Shown piece after piece: positions 13,985 through 21,328 of a DNA stretch of 21,879 nucleotides (the stretch's first letter is position 1; each line of letters begins with the position of its first letter). The stretch comes from Candidatus Poseidoniaceae archaeon (lineage in GTDB: Archaea > Thermoplasmatota > Poseidoniia > Poseidoniales > Poseidoniaceae). The stretch covers positions 1-21,879 of the forward strand of contig JAKUNY010000008.1 in assembly GCA_022451765.1 (NCBI GenBank), written 5' to 3'. The translations under genes and the position numbers were made by a program. The notes beneath the pieces were generated by a model. That model ran no database searches. It had not been told where the DNA came from and saw nothing but the letters and a program-made list of their open reading frames with translations.

Positions 13985-16078
13985 ATGATGGAAAATATAC
14001 CGTTGATTGCAGCAGGCGCAGGCGTTGTAGGACTCTTGATTGCCTTCTATCTCTACAACCAAGTAACGAAAGTAAAGATTGACAACGAAGTTGTCGCAGA
14101 TATCACAGACGAAATTCAGAAGGGTGCTATGGCCTTCCTGTTCGCAGAATATCGTATCCTCTCAATCTTCGTCGTCGTGGTTGGAGCAATTCTAGCATAC
14201 CTGAATGATATTGAGACTGCAATCGCCTTCTTTGCTGGTGCAATCGCCTCAGTTCTTGCGGGATTCTCTGGCATGCGCTCCGCTACTTCGGCAAACGGCC
14301 GAACCGCAATGGCCGCCAAGAACGATGGCCAAGCTGGAGCCCTTGCAGTCTCCTACAACGGCGGTGCTGTTATGGGATTGTCCGTAGGCGGGCTCGGTCT
14401 TCTCGGTATCTCGCTCATTGCATTTTGGCTAAGTGCTGGAGAGACTGTGAGCGACGGTACAGCAATGAACCCCGTAAGTGCAGCCGCAGGATTCGGTATG
14501 GGTGCTTCATCCATCGCACTCTTTGCTCGTGTGGGTGGAGGAAGCTACACCAAGGCTGCGGACGTTGGAGCTGACCTCGTCGGTAAAGTCGAAGCCGGCA
14601 TCCCTGAAGACGATCCACGAAACCCTGGTGTTATCGCAGACAACGTTGGAGACAACGTAGGGGACGTCGCTGGGATGGGTGCTGACATCTTTGAGTCGTT
14701 CGTCGGTTCAATCATCGCAGCCATGATTATCGCAAATGACTTCTCTACAGAAACTGCTGCTGATTATGTCCTCCTTCCTATTCTTCTAGGGTTCATTGGA
14801 TACGCTGCTTCTATTATCGGTGTTTTCTCAATGTCATTCCTCAAGAACGGAAATGATCCTGCTGCGGCTCTTCGAAACACGACCTTCATCGCTGCAGTTC
14901 TCTTCTGGGCAGGTGGTTATCTTGCCATCCAACAGGGCCTCATTGAGGTGACGTATGGAGTCATGCACTCTGTCGTACTGGGCAGCGTTGTCGGAATCCT
15001 GATTGGTCTTGTCACAGAATACTACACAGGTATTGAGCCCGTATTCGGAATCAAAACAAAGGCCATCCCTCACATTGGTGAAATGTCCAAGACTGGACCA
15101 GCAACCAACGCAATTGCTGGTCTCTCCGTCGGAATGATGTCCACGTTTGTTCCAGTCGTTCTTATCGCACTTGGTATCCTTGGAGCCAATGAATTTGGTG
15201 GAGAAACATATGGTCTCTACTGCATCGCTATGGCTGCTATGGGTATGCTCGCTACTGTCGGTGTTACGATGACTGTCGACGCCTATGGACCAGTAGCCGA
15301 CAATGCAGGTGGTATCGCAGAGATGAGCGGACTTGGAGATGATGTCCGTGCCATTACGGACGAACTCGACTCGATTGGAAACACAACTGCTGCAGTAGGC
15401 AAAGGATTCGCAATCGGATCTGCCGCCTTAACAGCACTTGCACTCTTCGCTGCGTACACCACTTCAGTCGGTGGAGTCAATCTCGACTTGACCGACCCAA
15501 TGGTCGTCATTGGTCTTCTCATCGGTGGCGGACTACCGTTCGTGGTCGCTGCAATGACCATGACGTCGGTTGGAAAAGCTGCAGGGGACATGGTCGTTGA
15601 GATCCGTCGACAGTTCAAGGAAATCCCAGGACTTCTCGAAGGAAAAGAAGGCGTGAAGCCAGACTCTCAAACCTGTGTTGATATCTCAACCAAGGCTGCT
15701 CTCCGTGAGATGGTTGGGCCAGGTGTTGTTGCGGTCATCGCCCCGGTTATCATCGGATTCGGGCTCGGCACCGCTGCGCTCGGCGGAATGCTCGCAGGTG
15801 CTCTCGTTACGGGGGTTCTAATGGCGCTCTTCATGGCCAACGCTGGTGGAGCTTGGGACAACGCAAAGAAAGCGATTGAACAAAATCATATTCCAGGCGC
15901 AAAGAAGGGCGATGATGCTCACGATGCGGCCGTTATCGGTGACACCATTGGTGACCCATTCAAGGACACCTCAGGTCCATCGCTCAACATTCTGATCAAG
16001 TTGATGTCCATCGTTGCTGTTGTGCTTGCTGGAACCGGAGAACTCACTGCTGGTGGACTGCTTGATTCACTGTTCTGA
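13985..16078 (+). CDS. hppA: Membrane-bound ion-translocating pyrophosphatase
   Basis: This enzyme couples pyrophosphate hydrolysis to H+ or Na+ export. The 697 residues form about 16 membrane helices. Pyrophosphate/Mg ligands are visible in KAADVGADLVGKVE, in DDPRNPGVIADNVGDNVGD and in the C-terminal VIGDTIGDPFKDTSGPS. The cation-selectivity motif is GNTTAAVGKG, with Ala at the position (residue 469 here) where K+-independent enzymes have Lys, so this belongs to the K+-dependent class. Whether it pumps Na+ or H+ is not resolved. The start is ATG 13985 (or 13988), after AGGTG at 13974. A TATA-like TCTTATGAG near 13941 may be its promoter. Confidence 0.96.
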   Translation: MMENIPLIAAGAGVVGLLIAFYLYNQVTKVKIDNEVVADITDEIQKGAMAFLFAEYRILSIFVVVVGAILAYLNDIETAIAFFAGAIASVLAGFSGMRSATSANGRTAMAAKNDGQAGALAVSYNGGAVMGLSVGGLGLLGISLIAFWLSAGETVSDGTAMNPVSAAAGFGMGASSIALFARVGGGSYTKAADVGADLVGKVEAGIPEDDPRNPGVIADNVGDNVGDVAGMGADIFESFVGSIIAAMIIANDFSTETAADYVLLPILLGFIGYAASIIGVFSMSFLKNGNDPAAALRNTTFIAAVLFWAGGYLAIQQGLIEVTYGVMHSVVLGSVVGILIGLVTEYYTGIEPVFGIKTKAIPHIGEMSKTGPATNAIAGLSVGMMSTFVPVVLIALGILGANEFGGETYGLYCIAMAAMGMLATVGVTMTVDAYGPVADNAGGIAEMSGLGDDVRAITDELDSIGNTTAAVGKGFAIGSAALTALALFAAYTTSVGGVNLDLTDPMVVIGLLIGGGLPFVVAAMTMTSVGKAAGDMVVEIRRQFKEIPGLLEGKEGVKPDSQTCVDISTKAALREMVGPGVVAVIAPVIIGFGLGTAALGGMLAGALVTGVLMALFMANAGGAWDNAKKAIEQNHIPGAKKGDDAHDAAVIGDTIGDPFKDTSGPSLNILIKLMSIVAVVLAGTGELTAGGLLDSLF

Positions 16079-16085
16079 TTTGGGC

Positions 16086-16108
16086 GTTCAAGCGTTAGCC
16101 TCTTGAAC
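16086..16108 (+). terminator. Hairpin after the pyrophosphatase gene
   Basis: GTTCAAG and CTTGAAC form a perfect 7-bp stem around a 9-nt loop, starting 8 nt after the hppA stop. No T-tract follows, so it may be a 3'-end processing or stabilising structure rather than a classic terminator. Confidence 0.4.
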
Positions 16109-16128
16109 AGGGGTCGACAGGCCAAATC

Positions 16129-17094
16129 ATGCATGCGATGCATCGAAGCCTCTTTTTGGTTGCATTGTTGCTTTGCATGAGCCTTGCAGGCTGCACGACC
16201 AACGATGCCTCATCGGATTTAAGCAACGGTATGACGGAAGACGAGAAGCTCCTTCCTGAGTGGACAGTTGGACAAAACTGGCTCTATACCTTCATCACAC
16301 CTCAGTTTGGAGAAGACAGCGCTCGGCTCGTTGTCGCTGAAATTGACAATGCTTCCGGCGAGTACGTTCTCGGAATCTCATCGGAGCGTGAAGCTCAGCG
16401 GCATGCGGTTATCAATCACAATCCGTTTCTTGGACGAATGACCATCGATGCCCTTGCAGTTTATGAAAACGGTGAGCCACAGGAAGTTTTCTCCTTCCCA
16501 TGGAAAGTTGGTGATTCCTGGTCATTTACATTACTTGGTCAGGAGTGGGAAGCATCGACAACTTCGCTGAACAATGGAAACGCTCGAGTTGAAGCTGACT
16601 CGACAGAGGGACACGAATTGTCCTACACATTTAGCGGCAGCAACGGATTTCTCGAACGTCTTGTTTGGCGAGACAGCGAGGGCACGATTCAACTTCGGAT
16701 GGATCTAAACATTGCCCGTCCTGCCTACGATGGCGACGTCTTCTTTTATCGAGCAAGAGACCTCATCGATCGCATGTACGAAGAAAACGATCAAGAAATC
16801 TATGATTCGTTCCTTGATTCAGGTCATCCTTCCGAAGGAGACTGGGACACATTGGTTTGGTACCTTGATGTTGAAATCGCCTCAGGTGGTGGCTCAGGTT
16901 CCCTGACGATGAAGGATCATGCTGGTGCTTCTCCCCTCACTCGCGCATGGGGCTCAGGGGCCACAGAGAAGGGTGCAATAGGAACGATTCCTTCAAATTC
17001 AGGCGATTATTCTTTGACTATAACAGTACGAGGCCCTTCATCCTACATACACCTCAAGGTCGCTGGAGCACTTGTGTTCCAATGGACACTTTGA
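16129..17094 (+). CDS. Secreted lipoprotein, unknown function
   Basis: The 321 residues begin with a lipoprotein signal peptide: a basic start (MHAMHRS), a hydrophobic core (LFLVALLLCMSLAG) and the lipobox LAGC with the modified Cys near residue 22. The rest is a soluble, Trp- and acid-rich beta domain outside the membrane (VGQNWLYTF, FPWKVGDSWSFTL), then a Gly/Ser-rich beta segment at the C-terminus. No enzyme motif is recognised. An in-frame ATG at 16138 is an alternative start. Its stop lies 10 nt before the hydrolase gene within TGAGGTGA, so the two are translationally coupled and may work together. Confidence 0.8.
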   Translation: MHAMHRSLFLVALLLCMSLAGCTTNDASSDLSNGMTEDEKLLPEWTVGQNWLYTFITPQFGEDSARLVVAEIDNASGEYVLGISSEREAQRHAVINHNPFLGRMTIDALAVYENGEPQEVFSFPWKVGDSWSFTLLGQEWEASTTSLNNGNARVEADSTEGHELSYTFSGSNGFLERLVWRDSEGTIQLRMDLNIARPAYDGDVFFYRARDLIDRMYEENDQEIYDSFLDSGHPSEGDWDTLVWYLDVEIASGGGSGSLTMKDHAGASPLTRAWGSGATEKGAIGTIPSNSGDYSLTITVRGPSSYIHLKVAGALVFQWTL

Positions 17095-17104
17095 GGTGAT
17101 TGAG

Positions 17105-17710
17105 ATGCCGACTCTTATCATGATGCATGGTATGACTGGAACGGCTGAAATGATGCGTCCATTTGCCGAGAAAATCTTACCCGATGGCTGGACTCTGTTG
17201 GTTCCAGATGCCCGGTTTAACCACCCCCGTCGTGGAAAGACATGGTGGCGATACGAGGATGAGAACCCTGATGTCACACGGAGGCTGCAACTTTCTCGAA
17301 AAGAACTCATGGATGTCGATTCATCCCTGTCACAACTGGAAAAACTCATTGCAGAAGAAGCACCGATGGGGCCTCTCATCGTCGGCGGTTTTTCTCAAGG
17401 CGGAGCAATGGCGCAAGAAATGTTGCAACTTCCTCTCGCACATCGAATTGCAGGAATTGTGGCGTTAGGAACCCGACTGGTTCGCCCAATGGAACTCCGC
17501 CTTCGGCTCGAAGAGCTTGATGAAAAGCGAATGTTTTGGATGCATGGTGTTCGAGATGTGCGTGTTCCAATCGAAGACGGATGGGCTGTTGCTCACTTGT
17601 TTGAGGCTGCTGGTTGGAGCGTTGAGTTGGTTGAGCATGAAAAGGGACACATGATTCCGACAGAGCATCATGATGTGCTCAAAGATTGGCTCAACGACCT
17701 CATTCATTGA
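17105..17710 (+). CDS. Alpha/beta hydrolase of the phospholipase/carboxylesterase type
   Basis: The 201 residues are the usual size of the LypLA/YpfH esterase family. The oxyanion region is MMHGMTGT, the nucleophile elbow is GGFSQGGAM (Ser97), the acidic residue is probably the Asp in VRDVRVPIEDG, and the catalytic His is in KGHMIP. There is no signal peptide, so it is cytoplasmic. The substrate cannot be told from the sequence; short-chain or thio-ester lipids are typical. The start at 17105 follows GAGGTGA; the frame is open upstream into the lipoprotein gene. Confidence 0.88.
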   Translation: MPTLIMMHGMTGTAEMMRPFAEKILPDGWTLLVPDARFNHPRRGKTWWRYEDENPDVTRRLQLSRKELMDVDSSLSQLEKLIAEEAPMGPLIVGGFSQGGAMAQEMLQLPLAHRIAGIVALGTRLVRPMELRLRLEELDEKRMFWMHGVRDVRVPIEDGWAVAHLFEAAGWSVELVEHEKGHMIPTEHHDVLKDWLNDLIH

Positions 17711-17972
17711 GTGGATATTTACTCAGTTCATCAAATCCGCCGATGAAGATTCGATCTTCACCACGTACATCGAAAATCACAGGAACGGTGCGATGCATCG
17801 TCGCCTGAACCACTTCATCTCTCAGTTCGGGAGGGTGCTTCTCAAACGAGATTTCCACAAATGGGAGATTTTTTCGCGTCAATAATCGCATAGCAGCCGT
17901 GCAATAGCCGCAGAAACGACCAGTAAAAACAAGAAAATTTCCCTTGTGTTGTTCGAGCATTTCAGTGAACAT
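17700..17972 (-). CDS. Glutaredoxin-like thiol oxidoreductase
   Basis: The 90 residues match glutaredoxin length. A beta strand (FLVFTGRF) leads to the redox motif CGYC, followed by a helix (AAMRLLTRK), the strand LPFVEISF, the cis-Pro segment RTVPVIF, and the GGFDEL element that binds glutathione or an equivalent thiol. The ATG at 17972 is chosen; upstream in-frame sequence reaches a TTG at 18026, which would add 18 residues with no counterpart in the family. Its 3' end overlaps the convergent hydrolase gene by 11 nt. Confidence 0.85.
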   Translation of the reverse strand: MFTEMLEQHKGNFLVFTGRFCGYCTAAMRLLTRKNLPFVEISFEKHPPELRDEVVQATMHRTVPVIFDVRGEDRIFIGGFDELSKYPLNE

Positions 17973-18052
17973 ATCGATTCTTTGGCAACGACCTATTTCA
18001 ATACATGGTCGTCGAATGTAAACCAACGATTGAAATATGTTTGATTTAACCG

Positions 18053-18559
18053 ATGCTCATGGATTCCTATGTGTTGGTTCTCGCAGCATCCTCCGGGAAA
18101 AACCTCGATCTTGCACATCGGTTTTCTGAATCATTTGTTGAAAAGGGCATGGGTGCAGAGGTCGTTGATTTAACGACCCTTGAATGGCCGGTCTACACTC
18201 CTAAACTTGACGGAGATTCCAAGCGAGAGCCAGATACATCGTCCCTCTCTGAATTAATCCTCAACTCCGATGCACTCGTGGTTTGCGCCCCAGAATACAA
18301 CGGCGTCATGCCTCCTGCATTGAACAACACCATTGCTTGGTTATCGGTTCAGAGCGATGATTTCAGACTTCTGTTTAACAACCGAACAGTTCTGCTTGCC
18401 ACGCACAGTGGGGGTGGAGGAACGCATTGCCTTATGGCCATGCGCCACCAATTCGCTCACCTTGGAAGCAACGTTATCGGTCGTACAATGAACGTAAACA
18501 AGTCCAAACCATTCTCTCAAACAACCATGGACGACCTTATTCAACGAGTCATCGGGTGA
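18053..18559 (+). CDS. NADPH-dependent FMN reductase-like flavoprotein
   Basis: The 168 residues have a flavodoxin-like fold. The FMN phosphate loop lies near the start (LVLAASSGKNLDLA), and CAPEYNGVMPPALNN is the hallmark PEYN motif of the NADPH-dependent FMN reductase/azoreductase family. The C-terminal strand (NRTVLLATHSGGGG) completes the core. It may donate reduced flavin or act as a quinone reductase. A second ATG at 18059 is equally possible, about 24 bp after a TATA-like GAAATATG near 18032, which fits a leaderless start. It is divergent from the glutaredoxin. Confidence 0.85.
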   Translation: MLMDSYVLVLAASSGKNLDLAHRFSESFVEKGMGAEVVDLTTLEWPVYTPKLDGDSKREPDTSSLSELILNSDALVVCAPEYNGVMPPALNNTIAWLSVQSDDFRLLFNNRTVLLATHSGGGGTHCLMAMRHQFAHLGSNVIGRTMNVNKSKPFSQTTMDDLIQRVIG

Positions 18560-18608
18560 TGAACAGAATCATGTGAAAGACCAGCTTAACCCATCGGATG
18601 GCCAACGG

Positions 18609-18617
18609 TTATGAATA
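18609..18617 (+). promoter_or_regulatory. TATA-like element of the tRNA-Glu gene
   Basis: TTATGAATA is centred about 28 bp ahead of the first base of the tRNA, the usual position of an archaeal TATA box for a tRNA with a very short leader. Confidence 0.45.
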
Positions 18618-18640
18618 AGAGGCGACACGGCTGGTCATTG

Positions 18641-18715
18641 GCTCGTGTGGTGTAGCCAGGTCCATCATCGCGGGTTTTCATCCCGCTGACCCGGGTTCGA
18701 ATCCCGGCACGAGCA
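18641..18715 (+). tRNA. tRNA-Glu (anticodon TTC)
   Basis: The acceptor arms GCTCGTG and CACGAGC pair over 7 bp, with discriminator A. The anticodon stem GCGGG/CCCGC encloses the loop TTTTCAT, giving anticodon TTC (Glu). The T arm is CCGGG-TTCGAAT-CCCGG. The variable loop has 4 nt. No intron is present and CCA is not encoded. Six T bases immediately downstream (18717-18722) probably end transcription. Confidence 0.95.
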
Positions 18716-18716
18716 C

Positions 18717-18722
18717 TTTTTT
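18717..18722 (+). terminator. T-tract after tRNA-Glu
   Basis: A run of six T bases begins two bases after the mature tRNA end, matching the oligo-T signals that terminate archaeal RNA polymerase. Confidence 0.55.
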
Positions 18723-18758
18723 CAAACGTAGCGCAACAGAGCGTTTATCTGCATCAAT

Positions 18759-18786
18759 AAACACTCATAGTTTCTATGAGGAGTTT
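18759..18786 (-). terminator. Hairpin downstream of the DedA-family gene
   Basis: CTCATAG and CTATGAG form a perfect 7-bp stem around TTT, with outer AAAC/GTTT pairing across a small internal loop. It lies a few bases beyond the stop of the minus-strand DedA gene and is followed on that strand by tgtttattg, so it may end that transcript and block read-through between the convergent tRNA and DedA genes. Confidence 0.45.
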
Positions 18787-18792
18787 CCCAAA

Positions 18793-19398
18793 TCACTCGC
18801 TAAGTGTAACTTGAGATGTTGACTTCTTTGCGTTAAACCACCAAACGGCAAGCCCGAGAATGGCAAGCAGAACCACAGCCATGACAATTTCATGATCGAG
18901 CAACCATGATACAGCATCCATCGCAGCCTCGCCATAGAGGTAAATCATCAGCGCTTCCAATCCAAATCGAAGTCCTCTTCCAAAAATCCCAGCCAATATG
19001 AACGGTCGCAACTTCATATCACTCGCACCTGCAATCCATCCAAATACCTTGTATGGCAAAGGTGAAACTGCAGCAATGAACATCCCCCATGTCCCATAAC
19101 GATGGAAAAGGTACTCCAGACGTTCCCTGTGGTGCGGTTTCCCAAATCGGTCGAGAAGTTTTGTCCCATATCGCTTTCCGAGAGCATGCCCGACAACAGC
19201 TCCAAGAACAGAAGCAAATGTGACAATAAACCACAACCATAGCAACATTGCCACACTGTTTCGTTCATCGTACGCCATCGGTAAAAACATCAAATCGGGC
19301 GGTATTGGCTGGATAATCGCTTCCGTGAAGGACAATAATGCGAGCGCAAACGGTCCGAATAGATTGAAGAAATCGAGAATGAGGTCTTCTCCAATCAT
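18793..19398 (-). CDS. DedA/VTT-family membrane protein
   Basis: The 201 residues contain four to five membrane spans. The layout fits the VTT (SNARE-associated, DedA/YqaA) domain: an N-terminal re-entrant region with an acidic residue and prolines (SFTEAIIQPIPPDLMFL), a Gly-rich span (FASVLGAVVGHALGKRYG), then SPLPYKVFGWIAGASDM and the basic-rich FGRGLRFG segment. Family members move lipids such as polyprenyl phosphate or phospholipids across the membrane; the substrate here is unknown. It stands alone and is divergent from Nob1. Confidence 0.85.
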   Translation of the reverse strand: MIGEDLILDFFNLFGPFALALLSFTEAIIQPIPPDLMFLPMAYDERNSVAMLLWLWFIVTFASVLGAVVGHALGKRYGTKLLDRFGKPHHRERLEYLFHRYGTWGMFIAAVSPLPYKVFGWIAGASDMKLRPFILAGIFGRGLRFGLEALMIYLYGEAAMDAVSWLLDHEIVMAVVLLAILGLAVWWFNAKKSTSQVTLSE

Positions 19399-19470
19399 GG
19401 ATGAAGGTGCTGATTCGTCTTCTTGAGCCTATGGGTAATCGACGTCTTCTTTACCAGCATTCGTCACCGT

Positions 19471-19965
19471 TTGGTTGTGGCCGTACTCGATACTTCTGCT
19501 CTGCTGAACTGGCCAATTGAGCGCTGTCGCGGTCAAATCGTATCAACACTTCAACAGACTGAGTTGGCGAGTGTTGACGAACAACGATGGTTGCTCATCG
19601 AGACGTTGGAAATGGATTGGCGTACTGCAAGCCTGGATCAACGTGAGAAGGTTCACGATATAGCATCGAAAACCGGAGATCTTCCAAGGCTTTCCGATGT
19701 GGACATTGACCTGCTTGCCCTGGCCTTAGCGAGCCAAAGTAAGTTGGTTACCGATGATTACCGTATGAAGAATGTAGCGAGAGAAGCAGGAATTCACGTT
19801 GAGGGTGTTCTTACAACGGGAGGGAAGAAACAATGGAAATGGATCCTTCGATGCATAGGATGCCGTCAGACAGAAGAGGTATCCAACGATGCACACCGTT
19901 CAAAAAAAGACGATGTAAAAGTATGCGATCGGTGCGGTTCACCGATGAAACTTAAGCGAGCCTGA
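19471..19965 (+). CDS. nob1: Nob1-type ribosome-maturation endonuclease (PIN domain plus zinc ribbon)
   Basis: Nob1 trims the 3' end of 16S rRNA during small-subunit maturation. The PIN domain begins at VAVLDTSALLNW with the first catalytic Asp, continues with a conserved acidic pair in RLSDVDIDLLALAL, and has VTDDYRMKNVA with the last acidic residues. A zinc ribbon follows (LRCIGC and CDRC, four Cys in two CxxC pairs). No ATG lies upstream of the PIN domain; TTG at 19471 or GTG at 19477 is the likely start, although the frame is open from a TTG at 19423. The stop is one base from the convergent TatA stop. Confidence 0.9.
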   Translation: MVVAVLDTSALLNWPIERCRGQIVSTLQQTELASVDEQRWLLIETLEMDWRTASLDQREKVHDIASKTGDLPRLSDVDIDLLALALASQSKLVTDDYRMKNVAREAGIHVEGVLTTGGKKQWKWILRCIGCRQTEEVSNDAHRSKKDDVKVCDRCGSPMKLKRA

Positions 19966-19966
19966 G

Positions 19967-20269
19967 TTACTCTTCATCTGCAAGTGATTCCAAGGCAGCG
20001 ACTTTCTTTTCGAGTTCGTCAACCGCCATTCCGCTTGGGTCTATACCGACTGCTTTCGCTCGATCCATCAAGACTTGGTCGGATGTCTTACCGCCGGCTT
20101 CCAAATCGGCAATCGTTGCTGCTGTCGTTGCCTCTGAGAGGCCTTTCTGGAACTCGCCTTTGGAACGGCCTAGAGCGTTCGCCATCTTTGGAAGTCGTTC
20201 AGCTCCAAAGAGAATAAAGAAGATTCCTAGAAGGATGATGATTTCGAGCGGTCCAGGACTAAAGGCCAT
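19967..20269 (-). CDS. tatA: TatA-type twin-arginine translocase subunit
   Basis: TatA forms the pore-like part of the Tat system that exports folded proteins. The 100 residues show a short N-terminus, one membrane helix (PLEIIILLGIFFILFG), the FG hinge and an amphipathic helix (ERLPKMANALGRSKGEFQKG), all hallmarks of TatA. The C-terminal region is Ala-rich, acidic and predicted helical. The start at 20269 (MAFSPGPLEI) matches the family; the ATG at 20281 adds four residues. No TatC is seen in the window. Confidence 0.9.
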   Translation of the reverse strand: MAFSPGPLEIIILLGIFFILFGAERLPKMANALGRSKGEFQKGLSEATTAATIADLEAGGKTSDQVLMDRAKAVGIDPSGMAVDELEKKVAALESLADEE

Positions 20270-20340
20270 GCAGTTCCCCATATGTCCCTAACCGTTGAGG
20301 CTTTCAAGGCTTGCCATCGCTCGACAAGGATTGAACCGAT

Positions 20341-20589
20341 TCAACCACCGGAAACTGGAGGGAGAAGCGCAACCTCATCGCCACGTTGGCAGTGGACATC
20401 CAAAGGACATCTTTCCCCATTCAATGCAACGGCTAAGCCCTGACCAAGCCAATGGCCCATCTCCAGTTCGACGACAATTTCTTCAATGCTGAGGTTCTCT
20501 CGCCATTCAACCTTTGAAGTTCGTGAACCAATGGCATCTGCGATTGGTCCGAATGCGATGACACGCACGTATCCTTCGGACATGGACAT
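20341..20589 (-). CDS. MoaD/SAMP-type ubiquitin-like sulfur carrier
   Basis: The 82 residues have the beta-grasp pattern of MoaD/ThiS proteins (VRVIAFGPIADAIG, then VALNGERC and GDEVALLPPVSGG) and end in the Gly-Gly tail that is adenylated and thiocarboxylated, or conjugated to lysines in archaea. It may serve molybdopterin synthesis or act as a SAMP modifier; no MoaE or E1-like gene is adjacent, so the choice stays open. The start may also be ATG 20583. It is divergent from the ABC transporter gene with 44 bp between. Confidence 0.87.
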   Translation of the reverse strand: MSMSEGYVRVIAFGPIADAIGSRTSKVEWRENLSIEEIVVELEMGHWLGQGLAVALNGERCPLDVHCQRGDEVALLPPVSGG

Positions 20590-20604
20590 AGGTCGATGCG
20601 GTAG

Positions 20605-20614
20605 TTTATCAATA
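20605..20614 (+). promoter_or_regulatory. TATA box of the ABC transporter operon
   Basis: TTTATCAATA is centred about 25 bp before the ATG at 20634, the spacing of a leaderless archaeal promoter. No ribosome site precedes that ATG, in agreement. Confidence 0.6.
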
Positions 20615-20633
20615 CGCAGCCGTATGGTTCCTT

Positions 20634-21326
20634 ATGGCGTTCGCACTGCAAGCTGAAGGGCTGTGGAAATTGTACGAGTCAGGCGAGTCGGTTATCCATG
20701 CAGTACAGGATGTTTCACTCTCAATCGAGCAGGGTTCGATGGTTGCCATCATGGGTCCATCAGGGTGTGGGAAAACCACGTTGCTCAACGTCTTATCTGG
20801 TATTGATGAACCGAATTCAGGCATGGTCCGAATCAACGACGAGAACCTGTATGGTTCAACCGACGATGAACGAACGCGTGTCCGAGGGAAGCACATGGGT
20901 TTCATTTTCCAGGAATTCAATCTCCTTCCAGTGATGACTGCGTTAGAGAACGTCGAATTGCCGTTGTTGATTCAAGGTATGCCAGCCAGTGAGGCCCGCC
21001 AAGAGGCAGCCAAAGCTCTGAATGCAGTTGGGCTTGGTGATCGATTGGAACATCGCCCCGCCGAGTTATCCGGTGGACAAGAACATCGCGTAGCCATCGC
21101 TCGAGCAGTGGTTCATCGCCCTACGATTGTTCTCTGCGATGAACCTACAGGCAATCTTGACGCTGACACGTCGGGTTCAATCATACGTTTACTACGAACG
21201 TTGTGCAACGTCGGGAATACAACATTTCTGATTGTGACTCACGATGAGTCGATTGCAAAACAATGCGATGCAATCCGACAGATGTCAGATGGTCGGTTTA
21301 TTGAGGAATTCACAGAGGAGGAGTAG
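20634..21326 (+). CDS. ABC transporter ATPase, LolD/MacB type
   Basis: The 230 residues are the standard size for this family. Walker A is GPSGCGKTT, the Q-loop is FIFQEFNLLP, the signature is LSGGQEHRVAIARA (Glu-His replaces the common Gln-Gln), Walker B is IVLCDEPTGNLD, and the H-loop is IVTHDE. LolD/MacB ATPases drive FtsX-type permeases that move or extract lipoproteins or peptides by mechanotransmission rather than classic transport. The start is leaderless. The permease gene follows after 2 nt, forming a two-gene operon. Confidence 0.94.
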   Translation: MAFALQAEGLWKLYESGESVIHAVQDVSLSIEQGSMVAIMGPSGCGKTTLLNVLSGIDEPNSGMVRINDENLYGSTDDERTRVRGKHMGFIFQEFNLLPVMTALENVELPLLIQGMPASEARQEAAKALNAVGLGDRLEHRPAELSGGQEHRVAIARAVVHRPTIVLCDEPTGNLDADTSGSIIRLLRTLCNVGNTTFLIVTHDESIAKQCDAIRQMSDGRFIEEFTEEE

Positions 21327-21328
21327 AC

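Noticed and set aside
18579..18636. Inverted repeat GACCAGC ... GCTGGTC ahead of the tRNA
   Set aside because: Only 7 bp with a 44-nt spacer across the promoter area; likely chance.
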